From NCBI GenBank assembly GCA_029256575.1, contig JAQSXR010000007.1, forward strand, positions 1 through 64,000: 64,000 bases of DNA. Reading direction: 5' to 3'. A program made the position numbers and the translations under genes. The stretch's first letter is position 1. Each line of letters opens with the position of its first letter. Shown here in pieces: positions 8,087 to 16,227 of the stretch. The DNA comes from Clostridiales bacterium (GTDB lineage Bacteria > Bacillota > Clostridia > Lachnospirales > JAQSXR01). Under the pieces are notes generated by a model. It was not told the DNA's origin and did not search any database. It was given only the letters and a program-made list of their open reading frames with translations.

Positions 8087-9142
8087 TTATATACCAAATA
8101 TCTTGGCAATATCGTTGAATACTAAGAAAACCATTAGCGCTAATAAAACAATAAGTCCTATCGCATGTATAAGTGCTTCTTTTTCCTTAGGAACCTTTTT
8201 GCGAGTTACTGCTTCTATAATAAGAAATACTAATCTACCACCATCTAAAGCAGGTATAGGCATTAAATTCATTACTCCGAGAGACGCGCTAAGTAGAATT
8301 ACAATATTTAGCATATTTGCAAATACTATCTTAAAGCCTTCTTTTGCAGTCTGATTATACGTATCGCTAATAAAACTCACTATCCCAACTGCTCCTGAGA
8401 CTTCTTGTCTTCCTAGCTTTCCTGTTATTAATTGTCCAAAGCCAAATACTGCAGACTTAACATAGTAACGTACTGTATAATACCCGTATTTTACATTTTC
8501 AAATCCTTTTGCCTCTTGTCGGAAGATATCTTTTTCTTCATTGTATGGTGAAAAACCAATCATGTATCGCTTTTGTTCTTCATTATATCTTGGAGTTAAT
8601 GTTACCTTTTTTATTTTTCCTTCTTCTGATCGTAGAACAAAGTTAATTGGATCGTCTTTCACTCCATACATTTGCAAACTTACTTCATCATAGATATATA
8701 TTTTCTTACCATTCATTTTAACAATTGTATCGCCTTCTTGAAAGCCAGCTGCTTCAGCTGCACTATCGGGAATTACCTCATTTATCTTTGCTGGAGTAAA
8801 TCCCATCATTGCTGTTAGAATTACACCACCGATTATTGCCATTACTAGATTAAAAGCTGGTCCAGCAGCAACAACAGAGATTCTTGCCCAAACTGATTTA
8901 CTTGTAAATGCTCTTGGATCTACTACTGCTTCATCTTCACCAAGCATCTTACAATAACCGCCAAATGGTAAGATTCTAATAGAGTAAAGGGTCCCTTTTC
9001 TAGTAATACCTATCAATTTAGGTCCCATTCCCAATGAAAATTCCTCAATAAATATTCCGTTCATTCTCGCTACTATATAATGTCCAAACTCATGTACCAA
9101 TATCAAAAGGCTAAATATCAATATCGCTATAATTATATTCAT
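8087..9142 (-). CDS. rseP: Site-2 intramembrane zinc metalloprotease RseP/RasP
   Basis: This membrane protease cleaves anti-sigma factors and signal-peptide remnants within the bilayer. The 351-residue protein begins with a membrane segment carrying the zinc motif HEFGH (about residues 17-21). It then shows the next conserved membrane segment, a PDZ domain (about 110-185; INEVIPDSAAEAAGFQEGD) and the C-terminal NLMPIPALDGGR motif that completes the active site. Its ATG overlaps the dxr stop codon by four bases, so translation is probably coupled. Its place between dxr and ispG matches the conserved Firmicutes cluster. Confidence 0.95.
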   Translation of the reverse strand: MNIIIAILIFSLLILVHEFGHYIVARMNGIFIEEFSLGMGPKLIGITRKGTLYSIRILPFGGYCKMLGEDEAVVDPRAFTSKSVWARISVVAAGPAFNLVMAIIGGVILTAMMGFTPAKINEVIPDSAAEAAGFQEGDTIVKMNGKKIYIYDEVSLQMYGVKDDPINFVLRSEEGKIKKVTLTPRYNEEQKRYMIGFSPYNEEKDIFRQEAKGFENVKYGYYTVRYYVKSAVFGFGQLITGKLGRQEVSGAVGIVSFISDTYNQTAKEGFKIVFANMLNIVILLSASLGVMNLMPIPALDGGRLVFLIIEAVTRKKVPKEKEALIHAIGLIVLLALMVFLVFNDIAKIFGI

Positions 9143-10287
9143 TTATAACACCTGCTCTCTACTTCTTTGTATGTCCATTGTTCAATTTCTAATATTTGCT
9201 CTAGATTCGGATTATTAATAATATTATGTTTATTCATAACATCTTCTATCGTATTTTGGATATCTAAAAATTTAATTTCATTATTTAAAAATTTATCAAC
9301 TAGACGTTCATTTGCAGCATTTAAAACTGTTGGCATTGAACCTCCAAGCCTACCTGCCTCGAATGCGAGGGATAAACCTTTAAATGTATTTAAATCAGGT
9401 TTTTCAAAAGTTAGATTTGTTAAATCATAAAAATCAAGTTTCTTCTGTGCTAAAGTTCTTCTTTCTGGATAAAAAAGTGCATATTGAATTGGAAGCTTCA
9501 TATCAGGAGTACCTAATTGTGCAATCACTGCACCATCAATATACTCAACCATAGAGTGAATTATACTTTGTGGATGTACGACTACTTGTATTTGGTCAAA
9601 ACCAACATCAAATAACCATTTCGCTTCAATTACCTCTAGCCCTTTATTAATCATGGAAGCAGAATCTATTGTAATTTTCCTACCCATTGACCAGTTAGGA
9701 TGTTTAAGTGCTTCATTAACCGTAACGTTTTTTAAGTCTTCTAAATTTTTCCCTCTAAACGGTCCGCCTGATGCAGTAAGTAATATTTTACTTAATTTAC
9801 TCGAATCTTCGCCATTTAAGGATTGAAAAATTGCGGAATGTTCACTATCAACTGGTAAGATTCTAACATTACATTCCTTTGCTAATGGCATGATAATATG
9901 CCCTGCTGTAACTAAAGTTTCTTTATTTGCAAGAGCAATATCTTTTCCAGCCTTAATAGCTTCGATTGTAGGTCTAATTCCAATCATACCTACAACAGCG
10001 GTTACTACCATATCAATTGAATCTAGTGTTGCTATCTCAATTAGACCTTCAACACCTGTTACTACTTTTACATTTGTATCTCTTAACTTTAGTGATAATT
10101 CCTTTGCTTGTTCTGGCTGCATCACGCAAACCATTTCCGGTTTATATGTTCTTGCCTGCTCCTCTAATAGAGCAATATTTGAATTTGCACTTAATGCACA
10201 AATCTTTATATCTTCATTATCATTTGCAATCTCTAAAGTTTGTTTCCCAATCGATCCTGTTGAACCTAGTATTGATATTTTTCTCAT
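9139..10287 (-). CDS. dxr: 1-deoxy-D-xylulose 5-phosphate reductoisomerase
   Basis: Dxr converts DXP to methylerythritol 4-phosphate with NADPH, the committed MEP step. The 382-residue product has the NADPH-binding GSTGSIGKQTLEIA at its N-terminus, NKETLVTAG, the metal and substrate motifs DSEHSAIFQ and ASGGPFRG, and a C-terminal helical domain. The ATG at 10287 has AAAGGAA upstream. It lies 19 bases behind cdsA and overlaps rseP, within the pyrH-to-ispG gene string. Confidence 0.96.
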   Translation of the reverse strand: MRKISILGSTGSIGKQTLEIANDNEDIKICALSANSNIALLEEQARTYKPEMVCVMQPEQAKELSLKLRDTNVKVVTGVEGLIEIATLDSIDMVVTAVVGMIGIRPTIEAIKAGKDIALANKETLVTAGHIIMPLAKECNVRILPVDSEHSAIFQSLNGEDSSKLSKILLTASGGPFRGKNLEDLKNVTVNEALKHPNWSMGRKITIDSASMINKGLEVIEAKWLFDVGFDQIQVVVHPQSIIHSMVEYIDGAVIAQLGTPDMKLPIQYALFYPERRTLAQKKLDFYDLTNLTFEKPDLNTFKGLSLAFEAGRLGGSMPTVLNAANERLVDKFLNNEIKFLDIQNTIEDVMNKHNIINNPNLEQILEIEQWTYKEVESRCYK

Positions 10288-10306
10288 TTGTTACTCATTC
10301 CTTTTT

Positions 10307-11104
10307 CTAAAATAATAATATCATTAAAAAATATACCATCGGAGCAGTAAAGAATACACTATCCATTCTATCTATTATACCACCGTGCCCCGGAATTAGA
10401 TTACCATAATCTTTAATATTTTTTATTCTTTTTATCCCTGAAGCAGCAAGGTCCCCAAATTGTGATAATATTGAGCCCCCTAATGCTATAATACCAAATA
10501 TTACTGCAATCGGTATTTCTGTATTAACTTTTGAATGAATTAAAATACCATACACAACAGCGATTAAAATAGCCCCTAATATTCCACCGACAGAACCCTC
10601 TATCGTCTTATTCGGACTTAACTTAGGGGATAACTTATGTTTGCCAAATAAATTACCAGCTAAATATGCACAAGTATCCGCACCCCAAGCACAAATAAAT
10701 ATAAGCCATACTGTCCATTGCCCATGTTCACTCATTCTCACTATATATATATATGAAAGCATTACTGCTACATATACTAGAGGTAAAAATGCTGTAGCTA
10801 ATGTTTCAATCTGATATTTTGGATATTTTATAACTGAAATAACTAAAATTACAATTATATATGACGTTATAAAAGATAAAGCATGAACACTATAGTCTGT
10901 TCCTAAAAGAATAAAATATCCGATTGTATATAAATATCCCACTATAGCCAGTATATCTTTTTCTATTTTCATTACTCGATAAAATTCATAAACACCAATT
11001 AATGCGCCTAACCCTAGCAGAGATAATAAAAGAATCCCCCCATTAATCATTACAAACACTACTATTGGAAATAATATTACAGCACTTAGCGTTCTTATTA
11101 GCAT
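10307..11104 (-). CDS. cdsA: Phosphatidate cytidylyltransferase CdsA
   Basis: CdsA is an integral membrane enzyme that makes CDP-diacylglycerol from CTP and phosphatidate. The 265-residue protein is hydrophobic throughout, with about seven to eight membrane segments, and carries the family signature near its C-terminus (GDLAASGIKRIKNIKDYG, then PGHGGIIDRMDS). ATG 11104 is preferred to ATG 11110 because AGGAGG lies eight bases before it but almost touches the upstream one. It follows uppS in the lipid-precursor part of the operon. Confidence 0.94.
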   Translation of the reverse strand: MLIRTLSAVILFPIVVFVMINGGILLLSLLGLGALIGVYEFYRVMKIEKDILAIVGYLYTIGYFILLGTDYSVHALSFITSYIIVILVISVIKYPKYQIETLATAFLPLVYVAVMLSYIYIVRMSEHGQWTVWLIFICAWGADTCAYLAGNLFGKHKLSPKLSPNKTIEGSVGGILGAILIAVVYGILIHSKVNTEIPIAVIFGIIALGGSILSQFGDLAASGIKRIKNIKDYGNLIPGHGGIIDRMDSVFFTAPMVYFLMILLF

Positions 11105-11156
11105 ACCCATGCCCTCCTAATTTGTCATTTGAATCATTAAATAATAATCTATAATC

Positions 11157-11867
11157 TTATAACCCACCAAACCGTCTATCCCGTTTATTGAAAAAATAGA
11201 TTGCATTCATAAGTTCTTCTTTATTAAAATCTGGCCATAATACATCTGTAAAATAAAATTCAGTATATGCTAGTTGCCATAATAAGTAATTTGAAAGTCT
11301 CATTTCCCCACTAGTTCGAATTAACAATTCTGGATCGGGGATTTCCTTTGTATCTAAATAACTTTCAAGCATCTTCTCTTCCACATCTGTTGCTTTTAGT
11401 TTATTATTTTCAACATCATTAGCAAGCTTCTTAACAGCCCTTACAATTTCATCTCTACCACCATAGTTAAGTGCTATTTGCAAATGTAAGCCTGTATTAA
11501 ACTTCGTTACTTCTTCAATTTCTTCGATTTTCAGTATAATATCTTTATCTAACTTACTCCTGTCACCAATCATACGAATTACAAGATTGTTTTTCTTAGC
11601 ATCGGCTAATTTCTTTTTCATGTACATTCTTAATAAGTTCATTAAAGTAGTTACTTCTTCAAATGGTCTATTCCAATTCTCCGTTGAGAAAGCATATACC
11701 GTTAAGTACTTAACTCCTAATTCGTCTGCCCATCTTGAAACATCTTCAAGTCGCTCAGCCCCAGCTTTATGTCCAAACGCCCTTGGTTGAAATCTTTTCT
11801 TGGCCCATCTTCCATTGCCATCCATAATAATAGCAATATGACTCGGAATCTTTAATTCTTCTGACAT
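11157..11867 (-). CDS. uppS: Undecaprenyl diphosphate synthase (cis-prenyltransferase)
   Basis: UppS extends farnesyl diphosphate to C55 undecaprenyl diphosphate, the lipid carrier for peptidoglycan. The 236-residue cytosolic enzyme shows the family motifs IIMDGNGRWAKKR near the start, TVYAFSTENWNRP in the middle, LQIALNYGGRDEI, and the C-terminal PDPELLIRTSGEMRLSNYLLWQLAYTE region split over two conserved blocks. GGAGG lies six bases before ATG 11867. It is separated from frr by a terminator-like hairpin, so its expression may be lower than that of the upstream genes. Confidence 0.96.
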   Translation of the reverse strand: MSEELKIPSHIAIIMDGNGRWAKKRFQPRAFGHKAGAERLEDVSRWADELGVKYLTVYAFSTENWNRPFEEVTTLMNLLRMYMKKKLADAKKNNLVIRMIGDRSKLDKDIILKIEEIEEVTKFNTGLHLQIALNYGGRDEIVRAVKKLANDVENNKLKATDVEEKMLESYLDTKEIPDPELLIRTSGEMRLSNYLLWQLAYTEFYFTDVLWPDFNKEELMNAIYFFNKRDRRFGGL

Positions 11868-11885
11868 AATCTGCCTCCAGTTTTA

Positions 11886-11915
11886 TTAAAAAATTGAGCG
11901 GAATTTCTTCCGCCC
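11886..11915 (-). terminator. Terminator-like hairpin between frr and uppS
   Basis: On the minus strand GGGCGGAA and TTCCGCTC form an eight-bp stem (one G-U pair) with a GAAA loop, followed by AATTTTTTAAT. It lies just after frr and could terminate or attenuate transcription into uppS. Confidence 0.7.
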
Positions 11916-11949
11916 ATTTTCAATATTTCATAAATAATTCGCGGTACTT

Positions 11950-12504
11950 CTAAACCGTAAGAATTTCTTTTGATTTAACATCTATCATTTTATCAATATC
12001 AGCAATTGCTTTATCTGTTAACTTTTGTGACTTTTCTTCAAGAGTCTTTAATTCATCTTCTGTTACTTCACTCGCCTTATTTTGCTTCTTAAATAAATCA
12101 TTTGCATCTCTTCTAATATTTCTAATTGCTACTTTCGCAGCTTCACCCTTTTTCTTAATATCCTTCACTAAATCTTTTCTTCTTTCTTCTGTTAGCTCAG
12201 GAAACATAATACGAATTGCTTTCCCATCATTTGTTGGATTAAGGCCCAAGTCTGATTGAAGTATCGCTTTTTCAATTAATTTGATTAAGCTAGATTCCCA
12301 AGGTTGAATTTGAATCATTCTTGGTTCTGGTACAGATACATTTGCTACTTGTTGTAATGAAGATGGTGTACCATAGTAGTCAACTTTAAGCTTATCAAGT
12401 ATGTGCGGATTCGCTCTTCCTGCTCTAATTGATGTGAATTCTTCCGCTAAGGCATCAATAGATTTATTCATTTTGTCTTCAAATTGTTTTAAGTTTTCAC
12501 TCAT
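11950..12504 (-). CDS. frr: Ribosome recycling factor
   Basis: RRF splits the post-termination ribosome together with EF-G. The 184-residue protein has the typical length and motifs: EEFTSIRAGRANPHILDKLKVDYYG near the N-terminus (two conserved blocks), IRIMFPELTEERRKDLVK, and the VAIRNIRRDAND helix. GGAGGG lies at normal spacing before ATG 12504. It is 25 bases behind pyrH, the conserved bacterial arrangement. Confidence 0.97.
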   Translation of the reverse strand: MSENLKQFEDKMNKSIDALAEEFTSIRAGRANPHILDKLKVDYYGTPSSLQQVANVSVPEPRMIQIQPWESSLIKLIEKAILQSDLGLNPTNDGKAIRIMFPELTEERRKDLVKDIKKKGEAAKVAIRNIRRDANDLFKKQNKASEVTEDELKTLEEKSQKLTDKAIADIDKMIDVKSKEILTV

Positions 12505-12529
12505 AAAATATCCCTCCTAGGTTTTTGTA

Positions 12530-13231
12530 TTATACGGTTACTCTTGTACCGTTAAATTTGCCATTTGCTGTATTAATAATGCTCTCATCATCTAGTCCAA
12601 AGACTAACATTGGCATTTTATTTTCTAAACACATTACGATTGATGTAAGATCCGCAACTTGAAGTCTCTGAGCAAGAACTTCTTGCATTGAAATTTCATC
12701 ATATTTCTTAGCATTAGGGTTTTTCTTAGGATCTGAATCATATACACCATCAATTGCTTTCGCAGCAAGTATTGCATCTGCTTCTATTTCTATTGCTCTA
12801 AGTGATGCTCCCGTATCTGTTGAGAAATAAGGATGACCAGTTCCACCTGCAAAGAAAACTACATGCCCTTCATTTAATGCCTTGATTGCTAAATCCTTTG
12901 AAAATAATTCTGTTACAGCACCTACTTTAAAAGGTGTAAATATTTTTGTGTCCATTCCAAGTGTTCTAAAAATCTCTGAAACATAAACACCATTCATTAT
13001 CGTTGCAAGCATACCAATTTGGTCAGCTTTTGTTCTATCAATATTTTCGCTTGTTCTTCCTCTCCAGAAGTTCCCGCCTCCAATAACAATAGCAACCTCA
13101 ACGCCAGAATCTACTACTTGTTTAATTTGATTCGCTACCTTAATAACAGTATCCTCATCAAATCCGATCTTTTTCTCACCCGCAAGGGCTTCACCACTTA
13201 ATTTTAATAAAATTCTTTTATATTCGCTCAT
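12530..13231 (-). CDS. pyrH: Uridylate kinase PyrH
   Basis: PyrH phosphorylates UMP to UDP as a cytoplasmic homohexamer of the amino-acid-kinase fold. The 233-residue product shows the N-terminal LKLSGEALAG, IVIGGGNFWRG, the UMP-binding GGTGHPYFSTDTGA and a conserved YDSDPKKNPNA segment. A GTG nine bases upstream is in frame, but ATG 13231 is chosen because AGAGGTG lies at normal distance before it and overlaps that GTG. A possible promoter lies directly upstream, behind hairpin copy 2. Confidence 0.96.
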   Translation of the reverse strand: MSEYKRILLKLSGEALAGEKKIGFDEDTVIKVANQIKQVVDSGVEVAIVIGGGNFWRGRTSENIDRTKADQIGMLATIMNGVYVSEIFRTLGMDTKIFTPFKVGAVTELFSKDLAIKALNEGHVVFFAGGTGHPYFSTDTGASLRAIEIEADAILAAKAIDGVYDSDPKKNPNAKKYDEISMQEVLAQRLQVADLTSIVMCLENKMPMLVFGLDDESIINTANGKFNGTRVTV

Positions 13232-13254
13232 GTTATACACCTCTATAATAATTT

Positions 13255-13283
13255 ACCATACTTCTAATTTTTTTTCCATACAA
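13255..13283 (-). promoter_or_regulatory. Possible promoter of pyrH
   Basis: TTGTAT (13278-13283) and TATGGT (13255-13260) are 17 bases apart on the minus strand, about 25 bases upstream of the pyrH start. Both boxes are imperfect. The surrounding 13232-13462 stretch is very AT-rich and holds no gene that I can see. Confidence 0.35.
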
Positions 13284-13462
13284 AAATTCTTTTTCATAAA
13301 AAAGTCACATAACTTTATTTAGCCATATCTAATTTTATTTAATTATTTCGTTCATCTAATAATCTCGCCTAACCGTTATTAATTACAACTTTATTAATCA
13401 TATTCTTTATAAATCATATTCATATCAATCTTTATATCCTTATATCTATACAACACTAATCA

Positions 13463-13682
13463 GGCTGACCCATAGCCTTATAGTATTGTAGCCTGTAGAA
13501 GAGATTTGTATTGCAAAAATGTTTTTCATTTGAAAGTACAAATGGTGGAATTGTACGTGCATGAAAGATTGTACTTTAATCTTTCATACGCGAACAATTC
13601 CATTATTTGTGCTGGCAAGAGAAAAACACTGCAAACAAATCGTCTTCTACAGGCTTCAATACCCAACCGCTCCAAGTCAGCC
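13463..13682 (-). repeat. Long hairpin element, copy 2
   Basis: A 220-bp inverted repeat between tsf and pyrH. The ends pair GGCTGAC (13463-13469) with GTCAGCC (13676-13682). The next helix pairs the GTATTGTAGCCTGTAGAAGA arm with its near-complement CTTCTACAGGCTTCAATAC on the right. It shares with copies 1 and 3 the left block GTTTTTC-x-TTTGAA and the right block GGCAAGAGAAAAAC. Its inner helix (ACAAAT...GGAATTGT / ACAATTCC...ATTTGT) and apex (GAAAGATT / AATCTTTC) differ in sequence from the other copies but still pair. Confidence 0.75.
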
Positions 13683-13701
13683 CTCTTTATTTATTATTTA
13701 A

Positions 13702-14628
13702 TTAATTTCCAATTTGTCTTGCAACTTCAGCTGCAAAGTCTTCTGATTTCTTTTCAATTCCTTCACCAGTTTCAAAACGAATGAATGATTTGATTGATAC
13801 GTTAGCACCAGCAGCTTTTCCTGCATTTGCTACATATTGAGCTACGTTTTCTTTGTTTTCTGCTTTAACATAGTCTTGATCAACTAAACAGATTTCTTTT
13901 AATTGCTTATTTACACGACCAACGATCATTTTTTCAATGATTTCCATTGGTTTGTTTGGTTCTTCATTTGCTGCTTGTGCTTTTAAGATTTCAGTTTCTT
14001 TCGCTACATAGTCACCAGGAACTTGGTCTCTTGTTACATATAATGGATTAACAGCTGCAACTTGCATTGCAACGTTTTTAGCGATTTCTTTTACTGCATC
14101 ATTTACAACGTCAGTAGCTAATTCAACTAAAACACCAATCTTTCCACCAGCGTGGATATAAGATTCAACAAGACCGTCTGTTTCAACTTGAACAAATCTT
14201 CTGATATTAAGATTTTCACCAATGAATGCAATCTTAGTTGATAATTCTTCTTTAACTGTCTTTGAATTGTCTAATGACCATTCTTCAGCTAAAAATGTAT
14301 CTAAATCAGCAGCGTTTGTTGTTAATGCTTGAGCAGCTACATCTGCAACGTATTGTCTAAATGTAGGGTTTTTAGCTACAAAGTCTGTTTCACTATTTAC
14401 TTCAACCATAGAAGCTTTTTTACTATCCGCTGATACGCAAGTATTTACCATACCTTCAGCTGCGATTCTACCAGCTTTCTTAACAGCTGCAGCTAATCCT
14501 TTTTCTCTTAAAAGTTCGATTGCTTTTTCCATATCACCATTTGCTTCAGTAAGAACTTTTTTACAGTCCATCATACCTGCGCCAGTTAATTCTCTTAATT
14601 CTTTTACCATTGATGCACTTATTGCCAT
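13702..14628 (-). CDS. tsf: Translation elongation factor Ts
   Basis: EF-Ts exchanges GDP for GTP on EF-Tu. The 308-residue protein starts with the UBA-like domain (VKELRELTGAGMMDCKKVL), then the MVEVNSETDFVAKN motif that contacts EF-Tu, followed by the dimerisation region. ATG 14628 has GGAGGATAATAAA before it; an in-frame TTG at 14643 is not used in this model. It follows rpsB after a GC-rich hairpin. Hairpin copy 2 begins 20 bases after its stop codon. Confidence 0.97.
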   Translation of the reverse strand: MAISASMVKELRELTGAGMMDCKKVLTEANGDMEKAIELLREKGLAAAVKKAGRIAAEGMVNTCVSADSKKASMVEVNSETDFVAKNPTFRQYVADVAAQALTTNAADLDTFLAEEWSLDNSKTVKEELSTKIAFIGENLNIRRFVQVETDGLVESYIHAGGKIGVLVELATDVVNDAVKEIAKNVAMQVAAVNPLYVTRDQVPGDYVAKETEILKAQAANEEPNKPMEIIEKMIVGRVNKQLKEICLVDQDYVKAENKENVAQYVANAGKAAGANVSIKSFIRFETGEGIEKKSEDFAAEVARQIGN

Positions 14629-14670
14629 TTTATTATCCTCCAATATATTTTGTTTTATTTTTTACGCAAA

Positions 14671-14698
14671 TGTGGGACGGAGCAAGCCCCGCCCCACA
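14671..14698 (-). promoter_or_regulatory. GC-rich intercistronic hairpin between rpsB and tsf
   Basis: On the minus strand TGTGGGGCGGGGC and GCTCCGTCCCACA form a roughly 13-bp stem with G-U pairs and an effective CUUG loop, in an otherwise AT-rich gap. No strong T run follows, so it may be an attenuator or an mRNA-stability element. Confidence 0.65.
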
Positions 14699-14723
14699 CA
14701 AAGGGTTAATTTATATATACTAT

Positions 14724-15446
14724 CTATTCAGCTGCTACAACTTCTGCTGCTTCTGTAGTTTGTGTTCCTTGATTTGATTCAATAACTGCATCTGCCATCT
14801 TAGCAACGATTAATTTAACTGCTCTGATTGCATCGTCATTACCTGGAATTACAAAATCTAATTCTTCTGGGTCACAGTTAGTATCAGCGATACCTACTAG
14901 TGGAATACCAAGAATATGAGCTTCTTGAATAGCTATTCTTTCTTTTTTAGGATCTACTACGAATATGATGTCTGGTGAACCCTTCATGTTTTTGATACCA
15001 CCAAGGTTCTTTTCAAGTTTTTCCATTTCGCCTTTAAGAATGATTACTTCTTTCTTAGGTAAAACTTCAAATGTTCCATCTTGTTGCATAGTTTCTAATT
15101 CTTTCAGTCTTGCAATTCTCTTTTGGATAGTCTTGAAGTTTGTTAACATACCACCTAACCATCTGTTGTTTACATAATACATTCCGCAACGTTCTGCTTC
15201 TGACTTAATTGCGTCTTGCGCTTGTTTCTTTGTTCCTACGAAAAGAACATTTCCGCCATTTGCTACAACGTCTCTAATTGCAAAGTATGCATTATCAATT
15301 TTACCTACAGTTTTTTGTAAGTCGATGATATAGATTCCGTTTCTTTCTGTGTAGATGTACTCTGCCATTTTAGGGTTCCATCTTCTTGTTTGGTGTCCAA
15401 AATGTACACCTGCTTCAAGTAATTGTTTCATTGATATAACGCTCAT
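14724..15446 (-). CDS. rpsB: 30S ribosomal protein S2
   Basis: S2 is a late-assembling protein of the small subunit. The 240-residue product has the characteristic [20 protein letters not shown] start, [12 protein letters not shown], the [15 protein letters not shown] signature and [13 protein letters not shown]. The frame is open 26 codons further upstream, but ATG 15446 has GGAGGAAT directly before it. Its own promoter overlaps the end of the preceding flagellar operon. It heads the rpsB-tsf pair as in other Firmicutes. Confidence 0.97.
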   Translation of the reverse strand: MSVISMKQLLEAGVHFGHQTRRWNPKMAEYIYTERNGIYIIDLQKTVGKIDNAYFAIRDVVANGGNVLFVGTKKQAQDAIKSEAERCGMYYVNNRWLGGMLTNFKTIQKRIARLKELETMQQDGTFEVLPKKEVIILKGEMEKLEKNLGGIKNMKGSPDIIFVVDPKKERIAIQEAHILGIPLVGIADTNCDPEELDFVIPGNDDAIRAVKLIVAKMADAVIESNQGTQTTEAAEVVAAE

Positions 15447-15475
15447 TTTTATTCCTCCATTTGGTTTTGTTCTTC

Positions 15476-15530
15476 CGTACCAGTCATCTTTATAAGCAAC
15501 CTTTCGGCACCACTTGTAAATCATAGTACG
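15476..15530 (-). promoter_or_regulatory. Possible structured leader of rpsB
   Basis: The rpsB leader can close a CGTAC / GTACG helix (15526-15530 with 15476-15480) around a smaller stem capped by a GAAA loop (GCC GAAA GGT). Many ribosomal protein genes are controlled by such leaders; that S2 binds here is inference only. Confidence 0.4.
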
Positions 15531-15546
15531 TGTTTTTTGCTACTGA

Positions 15547-15575
15547 ATTATATCATGGCCTTTTGATAATTTCAA
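15547..15575 (-). promoter_or_regulatory. Promoter of rpsB-tsf
   Basis: TTGAAA (15570-15575) and TATAAT (15547-15552) are 17 bases apart on the minus strand, with TGA just before the -10. The -35 box lies directly after the stop codon of the preceding gene, and no terminator separates the two units. Confidence 0.8.
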
Positions 15576-15576
15576 G

Positions 15577-16227
15577 CTAATTTTTACTTTTTGTGAGAAT
15601 TTTTGCTATTGTCTCAAAATTAGCTGTTTTATCTATACGAAAGGTTCCTGATCTCATTATTCCATCAAAGTCGTTTATCTCTAAATATCTCTCAAATTCT
15701 TCCCAATCTTCAACGACTCCAAGTTCCTCTAATTTCTTAGATATTTCTATAGAGTTCATTCCTTTTGTAACAACGAGTATAGCATTCGTACCAGTATTAT
15801 CAACTGCTGGTTCTTCTTTCGGGATTGATGATTCATCTGTCATTGCAGCTTGGAAAACCATACCTAACTCTTTTGCTTTTGCTATTATTTGTTCATCCGT
15901 CATAATTTTATTCGAATATTCTTCCTGGGTAACCATTCCTAGTTCTTTTGCTTTTTCTATTATTTGTTCCTCTTCAATTGTTTTATTTGAATATTCCTCT
16001 TGCGTAACCATACCCAATTGTTTCGCTTTTTCTATCACTTGTTCATCCGTCATAGTTTTCTTTAAATATTGATCTTGTGTAACCATTCCTAGTATTTTTG
16101 CTTTTTCAGTAATTTCTTGGTCTCCTAATGTAGGAGTTTGGTTCGTACCACCCGTTGCGACCAATAAAATTATACTTGTAAAAACGATACCTATTCCTAA
16201 ACCCTTCATAAAATATTGTAACTTCAT
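15577..16227 (-). CDS. Membrane-anchored repeat protein with a C-terminal MltG/YceG-like segment
   Basis: The 216-residue protein starts with one hydrophobic segment (about residues 9-25). Then come four repeats of about 23 residues that read AKxLGMVTQEEYSNKxxxxEQ (about 38-130). The C-terminal part (ILVVTKGMNSIEISKKLEE, then GIMRSGTFRIDKTANFETIAKIL) resembles the LysM-like substrate-binding part of MltG/YceG endolytic transglycosylases. The catalytic domain is absent, so it is unlikely to be an enzyme. Its start overlaps the previous gene by four bases, and it is the last gene of the fla/che operon. The role is unknown; cell-wall binding is an inference. Confidence 0.75.
   Translation of the reverse strand: MKLQYFMKGLGIGIVFTSIILLVATGGTNQTPTLGDQEITEKAKILGMVTQDQYLKKTMTDEQVIEKAKQLGMVTQEEYSNKTIEEEQIIEKAKELGMVTQEEYSNKIMTDEQIIAKAKELGMVFQAAMTDESSIPKEEPAVDNTGTNAILVVTKGMNSIEISKKLEELGVVEDWEEFERYLEINDFDGIMRSGTFRIDKTANFETIAKILTKSKN

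Noticed and set aside
15447-15524. N-terminal extension of S2 starting at 15524
   Set aside because: No ribosome site precedes it, the sequence is part of the leader structure, and S2 proteins begin near the chosen ATG.
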